A stretch of 64,000 nucleotides of DNA. Origin: Phycisphaeraceae bacterium. GTDB lineage: Bacteria > Planctomycetota > Phycisphaerae > Phycisphaerales > UBA1924. Below the pieces are notes generated by a model, which was not told the origin of the DNA, made no database searches, and saw nothing but the letters and a program-made list of their open reading frames with translations. The DNA lies in assembly GCA_019636615.1 (NCBI GenBank), contig JAHBXF010000001.1, positions 1,116,001 to 1,180,000 on the forward strand, in the 5' to 3' direction. Below are positions 18,432 through 27,141 of the stretch, one piece after another. Position numbers and translations under genes: made by a program. Every line of letters starts with the position of its first letter. The first letter of the stretch is position 1.

Positions 18432-18803
18432 TCAGAGCAGGCGGCGGAAGAGGGCGCGGTAGGCCATGGAGAAGGCGCGGCCGCGGTCGGTGCGCGGGGC
18501 TTCTTCGAACAGGATGAAGGTCATGTTCGACCAGGAGTGGCCGCGCGAATCGACGAGGGTGCCGGGCGAGGAGGGGTGCTGGCACTGGGCGGCGATGGCG
18601 TTGCGGAGGTTCCAGAGGGCGGGCTCTGAGACGGCGACGAGCCGGCCGGTGACGACGACATCGAGTTCGATGGGGCCCAGGAGGGTCGAGCCCGAGCCCG
18701 AGCCGCCGAGGATGTACGAAGGAATGGCCAGAGCACCCAGGCGGCCTTGCGCGAAGCGGTGCGGGCCAGAACCGAAGAGGTTGAGAGATTTGAATGAGGA
18801 CAT
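18432..18803 (-). CDS. Small phage-virion-like protein (last gene of head module)
   Basis: This 123-residue protein begins MSSFKSLNLFGSGPHRF. It contains LLGPIELDVVVTGRLVA and ends with a Trp/Phe-rich segment (WSNMTFILFEEAPRTDRGR) that resembles small phage tail-adaptor or connector proteins, though I cannot name the family. It is the last of six collinear minus-strand genes starting with the portal. There is no Shine-Dalgarno sequence; the 61-base spacer upstream is C-rich and G-poor on the mRNA, so reinitiation after the previous gene is possible. The assignment to virion structure rests mainly on position. Confidence 0.5.
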   Translation of the reverse strand: MSSFKSLNLFGSGPHRFAQGRLGALAIPSYILGGSGSGSTLLGPIELDVVVTGRLVAVSEPALWNLRNAIAAQCQHPSSPGTLVDSRGHSWSNMTFILFEEAPRTDRGRAFSMAYRALFRRLL

Positions 18804-18864
18804 GGCGCGTGATGGGGTGCGGAGTTGTGGGGGTGAGAGGTGGGGGTGAGTGGTGGGGGGTTGA

Positions 18865-19275
18865 TCAGGCTTCGTCGGTGATGGAGACGGGGTCGGCGGC
18901 GCCGCCGTTTGGCGAGAGGGCGATGAAGCGGAGGGTGCGGCGGGCGCGGGTGTTTTGTTGAATGTCGTAGGTGGAAGAGAGAACAACCGCGCTGGGGATG
19001 GTGATGCGGCGGCGGGGAACGGACGAGGCCTGGGCGAGGTAGAAGGAGAGCGCGCCGGCGCGGCCGGGGGGCGGGGTGTCTTCGGTGCCGCTGCGCAGGT
19101 CTGAAATCAGCGTGATCTCGACGCGCTGCTGGGGAACATCGGCGAAGGCGGTGTGCGGGCCGGCGTCGGACCATTCAAGGGCGCGGCTCTCGGCGGCGCG
19201 CTCGATGGCGATGGCGGCGACATCGTGGAGGGGTTCATCGTCGAAGATGACGGTGTCGGGTCGGAGGATGAGCAT
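18865..19275 (-). CDS. Phage-module protein, unknown
   Basis: The product is 136 residues, MLILRPDTVIFDDEPLHDV at the start, with a central strand-rich segment (QQRVEITLISDLRSG) and FYLAQASSVPRRRITIPSAV. It has the size and beta-rich pattern of small tail-completion or tail-tube proteins, but I do not recognise it. It lies 50 bp after the upstream gene. The spacer is an almost pure C/A tract on the coding strand, and no ribosome binding site is visible. It is part of the six-gene head module. Confidence 0.5.
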   Translation of the reverse strand: MLILRPDTVIFDDEPLHDVAAIAIERAAESRALEWSDAGPHTAFADVPQQRVEITLISDLRSGTEDTPPPGRAGALSFYLAQASSVPRRRITIPSAVVLSSTYDIQQNTRARRTLRFIALSPNGGAADPVSITDEA

Positions 19276-19325
19276 GGCTGGTGTGGGGGGTGGGGGTGTG
19301 GGGGTGTGGGGGTGAGGTGGGGGGT

Positions 19326-19967
19326 TCAGCGGGTCATCGCGCCGCCCGAGACTTTGCGGACGGCGTCTGGCAGGCCGTCGCCGTTGGTATCGATGAGCAC
19401 GGTGAGGCGTTCGCGTTCGAGGTTGAACCAGGCGGTGTAGCGGCGGGCGCGCTGGTTGAGGGGGTCGTCGTCCGGGCGCATCGCGCCGGCGGCGTTGTAG
19501 ATGAGGGCGAGTGCGCCCAGGGCCTCGACGCGGCGGAAGGCGCTGGGGTTGGTGATGTCGGCGGGCGCTGGGGTGCGCGGCAGGTTGGGGGCGTCGGGCT
19601 CGATGCCGATGGCGCGCAGGAGTGACTCGTGGGCGGCGCGGATCTGGGGGCGGAAGGAGACCACGGTGTAGGCGGCCGCGCTGTCGGGGATGGGTGGAAT
19701 GGGCGGGTCTTCGCGCCGGGCGCGCAGGCGCGAGATGGAGAGTTCGAGGGGGCCGGTGCGGGCGATGACTTCGTGTGGCGCGGCGTTGATGACGGCGACA
19801 AAGCCGGTGTCGATGCCCGCGGCGTCGAAGGGAACATCGGGCGTGAAGGTGGAGAGGGTGAACTCTGACACTTCGCCGCTGCCGGCCGAGAGGCGCTGCC
19901 CGAGGAAGGCCAGGTCGGAAAAGACAGAGGGTTCGAAGATGAGCAGGTCGCGGTCTGCGGCGAACAT
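19326..19967 (-). CDS. Phage-module protein downstream of capsid (possible head-tail connector)
   Basis: The 213-residue product starts MFAADRDLLIFEPSVFSDLA at 19967, with GGAG 8-12 nt upstream. Its second half (RRVEALGALALIYNAAGAM ... RRYTAWFNLERERLTVLID) has the helical pattern and the recurring Ala-Leu-Tyr/Ala-Trp-Phe residues often seen in head-tail connector or adaptor proteins. Its position directly after the capsid gene also fits. An in-frame extension far upstream into the capsid region is a shadow. The structural role is inferred from context. Confidence 0.55.
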   Translation of the reverse strand: MFAADRDLLIFEPSVFSDLAFLGQRLSAGSGEVSEFTLSTFTPDVPFDAAGIDTGFVAVINAAPHEVIARTGPLELSISRLRARREDPPIPPIPDSAAAYTVVSFRPQIRAAHESLLRAIGIEPDAPNLPRTPAPADITNPSAFRRVEALGALALIYNAAGAMRPDDDPLNQRARRYTAWFNLERERLTVLIDTNGDGLPDAVRKVSGGAMTR

Positions 19968-20098
19968 GGGTGAGACTCCGGCGGGGCGTGCGGGGGAAAA
20001 GACCCCGCGCTGTCGCGTGCGGCGTGGGAGGGGGGCGGGGGCACGGACAGCGCGGGGCGATAGGGGAAGGGGCACGCGCGTGGGCGCGTGTCGCGGGA

Positions 20099-21271
20099 TC
20101 AGGAGACCGAGAGGCCGCGGATGAGGGCGTGCGCGGCCTGGCAGCGCATCTCGAGGGTGTATTCGCCGATGAGTTGGCCGGCGTGGGCGTCTCCGGTGGC
20201 GGCCAGGGGCTTGAAGTGGAAGGCGCGTCCCGCCAGGGGGAGCAGCGCGATGCGGGAGGAGTCGAGCAGGAGGATGGTGTCGGCGGGGACCCACCGCGAG
20301 AGGAGCACGCGGCAGACGCCGAAGTCTGATTCGTAGATGCTGACAAGGTCGGAGACGCGGCGGTCGGCGGGGTTGTAGTGGCGGGAGTTGCTGGCGATGA
20401 ACTGGTTGATGCGTCGCTTCTGCATGCCGCCGCAGACGATGGTGTCGATGCGCGAGGAGGCGTTCTCCCAGACGCCGCGCAGGGCGGTGTTGATGAGGGT
20501 TTCGTTGAGGTCGGCGCCCGCGCCGCCGCCGGAGGGGAAGCCGCCCTGACCGGGGACGAACTGGTTGGCGGAGATGGAGCGGATGATGCCGTTCATGGTG
20601 CGTCGTGCGCCGGGCGCGCCCTGGGGCGAGGTCTGCGAGGCTGTGCCGTTGATGACGCAGTTTTCGAGGTCGCGCAGCAGTTCGCGCAGGCGTTCCTGCT
20701 TCTGATAGTCGAGTTCGTCGGCGACGCCGTGCTTGCGCACGGCCTGCAGGGTGCCGGAGACTTCGACGGTGGTGGTGAAGATCTGGGTGTAGTTGTACTG
20801 CCGGAAGCGGGTGGAGAGGCGCACCGGGGGCGCGTCGGCGCCCTCGACGGCGGCGTTGCCCAGGATGGTGAGTTTCTGGCCGTTGGCGAGGTTGCTGGCG
20901 GGTGTGCCGCCGTAGCGGCGCACCACGGTGAGCACGTTGCCGGCGACGGCGGTGACGAGGAGCACTTCGGGCGCGTTGCCGGGGCGGACCTGGTCGCCGG
21001 GCTTGAAGCGCTGCCCCGTGTTGACGGTGATGCCGGTGGCGTCCTGGGCGTTTGGCGTGAAGGAGGCCTGGTTGATGGTGTCGGTGTTGGGGATGAGGCT
21101 TTCTTCGAGCCATTCGTGGATGGTGCTGGTGGCGAAGCGGCCCGAGTCGCCCAGGTGCGCGAGCAGGGGGGTTTCGAGGGGGCTGATGATCGAGACAAGG
21201 TCTGACACATCTTCCATGACTTCGGGGATGTCTGAGCCGGCGAGGTAGGTGACTTTGGCGTTGTCGGACAT
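20099..21271 (-). CDS. Major capsid protein, SU10/DUF5309-type (HK97 fold)
   Basis: This 390-residue protein has the features of SU10-like (DUF5309) major capsid proteins. The N-terminal region is EVMEDVSDLVSIISPLETPL, matching the family pattern in which a segment ending in SPxETP precedes the P-domain. Next come HEWLEESLIPN and a glycine-rich insertion. Then the long helix LRELLRDLENCVINGTAS leads into RRTMNGIIRSI, followed by strands with IDTIVCGGMQKRRINQF. AAGGAA just upstream of the ATG at 21271 is a good ribosome binding site. It should form the procapsid shell. It is flanked by scaffold-like and connector-like genes. Confidence 0.78.
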   Translation of the reverse strand: MSDNAKVTYLAGSDIPEVMEDVSDLVSIISPLETPLLAHLGDSGRFATSTIHEWLEESLIPNTDTINQASFTPNAQDATGITVNTGQRFKPGDQVRPGNAPEVLLVTAVAGNVLTVVRRYGGTPASNLANGQKLTILGNAAVEGADAPPVRLSTRFRQYNYTQIFTTTVEVSGTLQAVRKHGVADELDYQKQERLRELLRDLENCVINGTASQTSPQGAPGARRTMNGIIRSISANQFVPGQGGFPSGGGAGADLNETLINTALRGVWENASSRIDTIVCGGMQKRRINQFIASNSRHYNPADRRVSDLVSIYESDFGVCRVLLSRWVPADTILLLDSSRIALLPLAGRAFHFKPLAATGDAHAGQLIGEYTLEMRCQAAHALIRGLSVS

Positions 21272-21331
21272 GGGGTTCCTTTCGGGCGAGGGTGCGGGGT
21301 GGAAGGGGCGGGGGCGTGCGTGCGGGTGGGG

Positions 21332-21862
21332 TTACTTGGCGCGCCGGATGCGCAGGTAGTGCAGCAGGTCGCGGCGGTCGCCGGTGGCGCGGGCCCGTGT
21401 CGCGGCGTCGCGCAGGCGCTGGTCGTCTTCGTGCGCCGAGGGCGCGGCGGCGGCGGGCGAGGGGGGCGGCGCGGGGCGCGTGAAGAGGAAGGGCTTGCGT
21501 CGGCGCAGTTCGGCCACGGCACGCTCGACCGCGGCCAGGCCGCCGTCCGCGGCGGTGTGCGCGATGGCCGCGGCGCCCGCCGCGGCCTGCCCGGCGAGGG
21601 CGCGGGCCTGGTTTTTCGCCGCGTCGCGCGTGGTGGTGATGGATTCACGGATGAGCAGGCGCACCACGTCGGGGTCGATGGCGTCGTGCGCGGCCTGGTC
21701 GATGAGGCGCGAGGTCGCCTCGGCGGCGCGGGCTTCTTCGACGGCGGCCAGCGCGGCGCGGGCCTGGTCGAGTTGGGCCTGAAGTTCGGCCAGCGCGGCG
21801 GCGGGCGTGGTGTTGCCGGCGGGTGTGGCGGGCGTAGCGGGGGTTTCGGGCGCGGGGGACAT
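21332..21862 (-). CDS. Ala-rich coiled-coil protein, candidate capsid scaffold
   Basis: The 176-residue product has an acidic/Ala-Pro-rich N-terminus, then a long helical segment (LAELQAQLDQARAALAAVEE) typical of a coiled coil, and a basic C-terminus (DLLHYLRIRRAK). This composition, size and position between portal and capsid match phage scaffolding proteins, whose basic C-terminus binds the capsid protein. AAGGAG upstream of 21862 is a strong ribosome binding site. Sequence similarity to a named scaffold family cannot be claimed. Confidence 0.6.
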   Translation of the reverse strand: MSPAPETPATPATPAGNTTPAAALAELQAQLDQARAALAAVEEARAAEATSRLIDQAAHDAIDPDVVRLLIRESITTTRDAAKNQARALAGQAAAGAAAIAHTAADGGLAAVERAVAELRRRKPFLFTRPAPPPSPAAAAPSAHEDDQRLRDAATRARATGDRRDLLHYLRIRRAK

Positions 21863-21933
21863 GCGTGCTCCTTTCGCACAAGGAAGGTGGTGATGAGGGA
21901 ACGGGGTGAGAGAGAGTGGGGGGTGGGTGGGGG

Positions 21934-23424
21934 TTAGCGGGCCGGTTCGGGCTCGTCGGAACCGTGGCCGAGTTCGGCGAGGAGTTGCTCGTTTGGCGCA
22001 CCGAAGCGGGCCTTGGCGTCGAGGGTGAGGAGGCGTTCGCGGATGTCTTCGGGGAGCGGGTCGGGCCAGAGCAGGCGCACGCGGCGGTCTTGCGGGGAGG
22101 TGGGCAGGATGTCGGCGGCGGAGAGGGCGGCGAGGATGAGTTCGCAGGCGTGGGCGATGCCGCGCCCGTAGGTGATGCGCTTGCGTGCGGTCTTGCTGAG
22201 CACGGACATGAGGGTGATGCGGAGCGCGTTGGCGGAGGAGAGGTTGCCGACCTTGGCCTGCACGACACCGCTGGCGAGCGGGGGCACGCCGCTGATTTTG
22301 TCCATGGCGTCGCGGATGTCGGCCAGGTGCCGGTCTTCGCTGGGGCTTGAGGCGTCGCCGCCGAAGGGCTCGACGGCGGCGTCGGGGTTGTCGGTGATCC
22401 AGAGGCGGCCGGGGCCGACAGAGGCGTTGTTGAGCGAGTCGAAGCCTTTGACGAGGAACATTTTGAAGGTCTGCATGGTGACGCGCGAGGCGCGGTCGGT
22501 GAGTCGCGCGTTGAGTTCGTCCTGCAGGGGGATGAGGGGCTCGACCTCGCCCAGCCCGGCGTGCTCGAAGGGCTGGGCGATGTTCTGGAAGTGGGCGACC
22601 GGGGGCGCGTCGGCGATGTGGAAGAACTGCGACGAGACGGCGCGGCCGTCTTCGAAGATGCGCCAGGAGTCGGCGGTGATGACCTCGGTGGTGGCGGCGC
22701 GCCGGCGAGAGGGTGCGGCGGCGAAGGAGGGGGAGAGGGATGCGCCGTCGGCGATGATGTCGTTGGTCTCGCGGGTGGTGTGGAGGATGAGGGCGCGCAG
22801 GCGGCGGTAGTCGCGGTCGTCAAGGATGGGGGCCGCGCGCCGGGGGTCGATGAGTTCCAGGCGGATGTGGCGTGCGCAGTCGTGGGGGTCTGGGGTGAGG
22901 CGGGGGCGTCGCTGGTCGAGGGTGAGCGCGGCGAGGTGGTCTGAGAGGCGCAGGCCCAGGCTGGCGTGGCCGAAGACGTGGGCGAGCAGGGCGCAGTCTT
23001 GCATGAGGGCGAGGCCGCCGGAGTGGTCCCACACGGCGTGGAGGATGGCGTCGATGCGGGCGCGCAGGTGGGGGTCGGCGGCCTGGCTGCGGATGGTGAG
23101 GGGCTTGCCGAAGATGAAGTCGATCATGGCGTGGATGCGCCAGGCGATGTCGTTCTCGATGACGCTCTGGCGGCGCAGGCGGGTGTCGGGGTCGTCGTCG
23201 CCGCTGCGGAAGGGGAGGGTGGCCTCGTGGGCGAGGCGGTACGGGCGGGTTCGAGCGCCGGCGCGGCCGGTGACTTCCATCGCGTTGCGGTAGTAACTCC
23301 AGAAGAGGTTGTAGCGGGGCAGGGCGCGGCGGCGGTGCTCATCAATGACGAGGTTGATGAGGGCGCGCGAGATGGGGGGCTCGCCGGGGGCGTGGGGAGG
23401 GGTGCTGGGCTGGGTCGGGGGCAT
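21934..23424 (-). CDS. Phage portal protein
   Basis: The 496-residue protein resembles SPP1 gp6/DUF935-type portals. It has an N-terminal helical region (RYNLFWSYYRNAMEVTG), an ENDIAWRIHAMIDFIFGKPL segment, clip-like strands, and a C-terminal VPPLASGVVQAKVGNLSSAN followed by ALRITLMSVLSKTARKRI. The last pattern (SG/SSANALR plus a long helix) is characteristic of portal crown regions. A portal forms the dodecameric DNA channel of a tailed-phage head. It is the first gene of the module and has AAAGG upstream of the ATG at 23424. No terminase gene precedes it: the next gene upstream is an unrelated kinase on the other strand. Confidence 0.78.
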   Translation of the reverse strand: MPPTQPSTPPHAPGEPPISRALINLVIDEHRRRALPRYNLFWSYYRNAMEVTGRAGARTRPYRLAHEATLPFRSGDDDPDTRLRRQSVIENDIAWRIHAMIDFIFGKPLTIRSQAADPHLRARIDAILHAVWDHSGGLALMQDCALLAHVFGHASLGLRLSDHLAALTLDQRRPRLTPDPHDCARHIRLELIDPRRAAPILDDRDYRRLRALILHTTRETNDIIADGASLSPSFAAAPSRRRAATTEVITADSWRIFEDGRAVSSQFFHIADAPPVAHFQNIAQPFEHAGLGEVEPLIPLQDELNARLTDRASRVTMQTFKMFLVKGFDSLNNASVGPGRLWITDNPDAAVEPFGGDASSPSEDRHLADIRDAMDKISGVPPLASGVVQAKVGNLSSANALRITLMSVLSKTARKRITYGRGIAHACELILAALSAADILPTSPQDRRVRLLWPDPLPEDIRERLLTLDAKARFGAPNEQLLAELGHGSDEPEPAR

Positions 23425-23898
23425 GGGGCGCCTTTGTGAGTCTGGGTGGGTCGGCTTCGCTGGTGCGTGCCTCTATCTCTCAGGCCAGCGCGCCGTGAAA
23501 GGGGCGCGCCGGCCGTGGCGGACACGGGCAGAACCGGGGGCGCGGCGAGGGGGCGTCATGGCGCGCAAGGCGTTGCGGCGGCGGGGGTTGGCGTGTGGGT
23601 GAGAGAAAAAAATGAAAGTCGCCGCGGGGGGGCGGCCGCGGTGGCGCGGGCGCGCCACGTTGTGCGGCGCGCGCCGGGGGGCGAGCGCGGGCGCGCCGGG
23701 TTGGTGTTCATTTTTGCGGCGCGCCCGGGGGGCGGGGTGGGTGGGCGCTGGGGGGCGGGCACGGGGTTTGCAGAAAAAGAAAGGACAATTTTGGCGCAAA
23801 TGCGTGTCGAAAACGCACATGAGGAAGGGGGGATTGCGGTATATTGCATGAGAGCCGTCGGGGCGGTTGGGGTTGGGCGAAACCAGGAAAGACAAACA
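23425..23898. promoter_or_regulatory. Divergent promoter region between portal and kinase genes
   Basis: This 474-base gap separates the minus-strand phage module from the plus-strand kinase gene. It is mostly G-rich but has an AT-rich island at about 23767-23860, containing the inverted repeat TGCGT-N7-ACGCA (23802-23818) and a TATATT at about 23840. These are plausible operator and -10 elements for the kinase gene, with AGGAAAG as ribosome binding site before 23899. The exact promoter cannot be fixed by eye. Confidence 0.35.
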
Positions 23899-26220
23899 AT
23901 GGAAGATCCAGGCACCGCGATTCCGGAGGTTGGGGGCGGGTCGGATGCGGGCGTGACACAGCCGCGCGGCGTTGACGCGGAGGCGGGGAGCGAAGCGGGG
24001 ACGATGCTGCCGACGTACCGCGAGCCGGCGACGTCGCTGCGCGTGGGAGAGGTGGTGGATCGCTACAAGGTGATCGGTCACCTGGCCACGACGTATATGA
24101 GCGAGACGTACATCGTGGAGCACACCGAGACGGGGGCGGTGGAGGTGCTCAAACTGCGGAAGGTTGACGGGCGCGGGGACGAGGTGCGCCGGCAGTTTCG
24201 CCACGAGATGCGGCTGCTGGCGTCGCTGCGCAAGAGCGAACATTACATCGCGGCCAAGTACGCGGGCGAGGTGAACATCGGCGGGGTGATGACGCCCTTC
24301 ATGATCACCGAGTATGTGGGCGGCGGCAGGTCGCTGACGAACTTCGCGAACGCGCAGCGCCTTGGGGCGCGCGAGCGGCTTGAACTGTTCGTGAAGGTGT
24401 GCGTGGCGGTGCAGGCGCTGCACACCAACGACAAGAGCCTGGTGCACCGCGACCTCAAGCCCGGCAACATTCTGGTTGATCCCTCGGGCAACCCGCGGCT
24501 GATCGACCTGGGGATCGCGCTGGCCGACAGCAGCCCCTTCGCCGACGAGTGGCGGCGGGCGGCGCAGACGCACGGGTACGGCTCTCCCGAGCAGCAGCAG
24601 GGCGATCCGTCGCTGGTCGATCAACGGGCCGACGTGTATGCGCTGGGCGAGGTGCTGCGCGTGCTGATGCTGCCGTGCGGGCCGATGGCCCCCGCCCTGG
24701 CGCGGGTGGTGCGCATCGCCAAGAGCCAGCGGCGCGAGGATCGGTACGCGTGCGTCGACGGCGAAGACCCGAGCGAGTCTCTGGGGGCGGCGGTGCGGGC
24801 GCTCCTGGCGCGCCGGCCGGTGCCGGAGCGGGACGGGCGGGTGGGCGCGGGTTCGCGCGTGTCGTCGTGGCTGGTGCGGCGGGCGTGGGTGGCGGTGCCA
24901 GCGGCGGTGGTGCTCGCGATGCTGCTGCAGTTGTTTGTGCTGGCCCCGGCGATGTACCGCCACACGGGGATCAACGCGTGGTATGAACGGATGTTCCCGC
25001 CGTCGCTGGCGTGGGTGAACACGCTGCGCACGCTGCCGGGCGTGCAGGTCGTGGCGATCACAGAACAGACGGAGGGCAAACTGGCGGCGCGCCCGGTCGA
25101 GGGGGCGCGGGTCGAGCCGGTGGGCGAGGCGGGCACGCTGCGGCACGATCACGCGGCGTTGCTGCGCGAGATCGCGCGGGTGCGGCCGCGCGCCGTGATC
25201 TTTGATATGCGCCAGCCCATCGAGGTTGACGCGCTCGAGGCTGAGATCGCGGCGCTCAGGGCGCGTGGCATCGGCGTGGCCTTCACCCGGGATTCGTGGA
25301 TGCTCAACACCATGCCCTCACCCACGGTGGGGCACGCGGTGGGCGCGGCGACGGCCTTCTTTGAACCCGCGTTCCCGACGCTGCTGGTTGACCTTGTGGG
25401 CATGAACCCGCAGGGGCGGACCGCGCTGAGCCTGGCGGGGTATGCGTGGGCGATGTCGCACCTAGGCGCGGCCGAGTTTGACACGATGTGGGATCACAAC
25501 TCGCACATGCTGCGCGTGGAAGCGTGGGAATATGTGCGGGGCGTGGGGCGGCGCAAGATCGGCTCGCGCGGGTTGCGGCTGACGGGCGCGGAAGTTGCGA
25601 CAGACGCGATGGCCAGTGAAGGGGTGGAGGTGGCCGAGTTGCTGGGCTATGTGGAACTGCCCCTGCCGCCCGATGAAGGGGTTTTTCTGGCGTCAACCGT
25701 GGACTATGCGGATGTGGTGCACGCGAGATCGCCCAGCCTTGAAACGCGGGTGGCGGTGGTCATCGACGCGCGCCGCGGACACCGGGATTGGCACGTGCTG
25801 CCCGATGGGCGCGAGGTGCCGGGGGGGTATATCCAGGCGTGGGCCATCAGCAGCTCGCTGAGCGAGCAGGTGTTGTGGCGGCCCTCGTCGCTGGAGACCT
25901 ACACGATTTCGGCGGGGGTTGCGGTGGCGGGTGGTGTGCTGGCGCTCTTCTTCCCGGTTGGGCGAGTTCGCCGGCGTGTTGTGGTGTGGGCGGCGACGGT
26001 GGGGGGCGTGATGGCCACGCTGGCGGCGGTGGCGCTGTGGAGCACCACCCGGGGCGGCTATGTGCTCAACCCGATTATTTTGGTGGCGGGCGCGTCGCTG
26101 GGGCTGGTGTGTGTCTTTCTTGTGCGGCTGCCCGCTCGGGCGGCGGATTTCACCTTTCCAGGCGAAGAAGTGGGAGCACATCATGGAAAAGAGGCACCAG
26201 CGGGGGCGGTGGGTTCATGA
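23899..26220 (+). CDS. Ser/Thr protein kinase with C-terminal CHASE2 sensor domain
   Basis: The 773-residue protein begins with a cytoplasmic Hanks-type kinase domain (about residues 50-300). The catalytic loop is LVHRDLKPGNILVD (Asp185), and the magnesium motif reads LIDLG in place of DFG. The glycine loop (IGHLATTYMSETY) is degenerate, and VEVLKLRK probably carries the ATP lysine. A transmembrane helix (AVPAAVVLAMLLQLFVLAP) follows. Next comes a large extracytoplasmic CHASE2-type sensor (VVAITEQTEGKLA ... RPRAVIFDM), then three closing transmembrane helices. It should sense an unknown external signal and phosphorylate cytoplasmic targets. ATG at 23899 has AGGAAAG upstream; an in-frame ATG at 23849 is less likely. 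Its 3' end overlaps the next gene by 38 bases, so the two are coupled. Confidence 0.88.
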   Translation: MEDPGTAIPEVGGGSDAGVTQPRGVDAEAGSEAGTMLPTYREPATSLRVGEVVDRYKVIGHLATTYMSETYIVEHTETGAVEVLKLRKVDGRGDEVRRQFRHEMRLLASLRKSEHYIAAKYAGEVNIGGVMTPFMITEYVGGGRSLTNFANAQRLGARERLELFVKVCVAVQALHTNDKSLVHRDLKPGNILVDPSGNPRLIDLGIALADSSPFADEWRRAAQTHGYGSPEQQQGDPSLVDQRADVYALGEVLRVLMLPCGPMAPALARVVRIAKSQRREDRYACVDGEDPSESLGAAVRALLARRPVPERDGRVGAGSRVSSWLVRRAWVAVPAAVVLAMLLQLFVLAPAMYRHTGINAWYERMFPPSLAWVNTLRTLPGVQVVAITEQTEGKLAARPVEGARVEPVGEAGTLRHDHAALLREIARVRPRAVIFDMRQPIEVDALEAEIAALRARGIGVAFTRDSWMLNTMPSPTVGHAVGAATAFFEPAFPTLLVDLVGMNPQGRTALSLAGYAWAMSHLGAAEFDTMWDHNSHMLRVEAWEYVRGVGRRKIGSRGLRLTGAEVATDAMASEGVEVAELLGYVELPLPPDEGVFLASTVDYADVVHARSPSLETRVAVVIDARRGHRDWHVLPDGREVPGGYIQAWAISSSLSEQVLWRPSSLETYTISAGVAVAGGVLALFFPVGRVRRRVVVWAATVGGVMATLAAVALWSTTRGGYVLNPIILVAGASLGLVCVFLVRLPARAADFTFPGEEVGAHHGKEAPAGAVGS

Positions 26221-26995
26221 CGCGCGGGCTGTGGGCGTAGCGGCTGTGTGCAGCGCCGGGATTTTGCTGGGCGGGTGCGCGGGGAAGGGCGCTGAGAGGA
26301 GGGGGGCGGGTGCGCGCGAAGGGAGTGAGCGAGAGGTGAGCACTACTGCGGAGACGATGGCCGCGAGTGCGCCGCGGCGTGCTGGGCGGCTCTCCATGTT
26401 GACGGGGCAACAGGAGATCCACGTCAAGACGGAGTTCGGCGGCCATGTTTTCGAGTACCTCATCAGCGAGATTGACGATGGCGACGGGGCGTTCTACTTC
26501 CCGGAGGCGTGGGAGGGTGGCGGATTTGCGAACGTACAGCCTTGGAAGCCGGCCAACCACCCGCAACTGGGCGAGTGGCGGCACAAGAGTGGAACGGTGT
26601 TGATCACTGTCAAGAACGCGCCCCCGCAGGTTCTGGTGATGAGAGAAGCGGGTGTGGTGCGCGTGGCAGAGGCCGAGGCGGAACTACCGGGACGTTGGGC
26701 ACCGGGTCGGAGCCGGCGCATCAATGTGACGGGGGAAACGGCCGACGCGGACATCAAGATGGAGATGGTGGAGAAGGACGACGACGACGGGTATCTAGCC
26801 GGCAAGGTGCTTGAGAAAATCACCGTGACCAACGGGACGATCACGGTCTGGGATCCGTATGAACTGAACGAGAAGAAGGTGAGCAACTCGGGAAGCGTCC
26901 CGGGGATCATCGAGGTTCGGTGGACGGGGGTGGACAACTCTGAAACCGGGCGCAAGATCTACACAATCGTCGTGACGCAGGGGATCGAGCCGTAA
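26183..26995 (+). CDS. Lipoprotein coupled to the kinase gene
   Basis: The 270-residue product has a long n-region, a hydrophobic stretch (VGVAAVCSAGILLGGC) and a lipobox LGGC, so it should be a membrane-anchored lipoprotein. The mature part is acidic and strand-rich, with LITVKNAPPQVLVMREAG and VTNGTITVWDPYELNEKK; I recognise no domain. It starts inside the kinase gene (38-base overlap, GGGAG before the ATG), which implies co-expression. A role as ligand-binding partner or reporter for the CHASE2 kinase is a reasonable guess only. Confidence 0.7.
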   Translation: MEKRHQRGRWVHDARAVGVAAVCSAGILLGGCAGKGAERRGAGAREGSEREVSTTAETMAASAPRRAGRLSMLTGQQEIHVKTEFGGHVFEYLISEIDDGDGAFYFPEAWEGGGFANVQPWKPANHPQLGEWRHKSGTVLITVKNAPPQVLVMREAGVVRVAEAEAELPGRWAPGRSRRINVTGETADADIKMEMVEKDDDDGYLAGKVLEKITVTNGTITVWDPYELNEKKVSNSGSVPGIIEVRWTGVDNSETGRKIYTIVVTQGIEP

Positions 26996-27007
26996 GGAAT
27001 CTGCCCT

Positions 27008-27034
27008 GATCACGTCTTGATCATGCTCTGATCA
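27008..27034. repeat. Three phased TGATCA palindromes
   Basis: TGATCA occurs at 27008-27013, 27018-27023 and 27029-27034, at 10- and 11-base steps, so all three lie on one helical face. They sit just after the lipoprotein stop, in the convergent gap before the methyltransferase 3' end. They could be a binding site or a coincidence. Confidence 0.4.
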
Positions 27035-27141
27035 TCTCATACGGATCGTCGCTCGAACTTGGTCGCGATCCACGTTCGGAAGTGCTGCACATGATGTGGG
27101 GTAGACGCAGAGCCGCGCCCGAGCTTGGTCGCAGATCCGCA

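Noticed and set aside
18432..23424. A complete prophage
   Set aside because: No integrase, repressor, terminase, tail, lysis genes or attachment sites are visible around the head module.
23473..25152. A 559-codon minus-strand frame opposite the kinase gene
   Set aside because: His/Arg/Pro-rich antisense shadow of the kinase; no ribosome binding site or motif.
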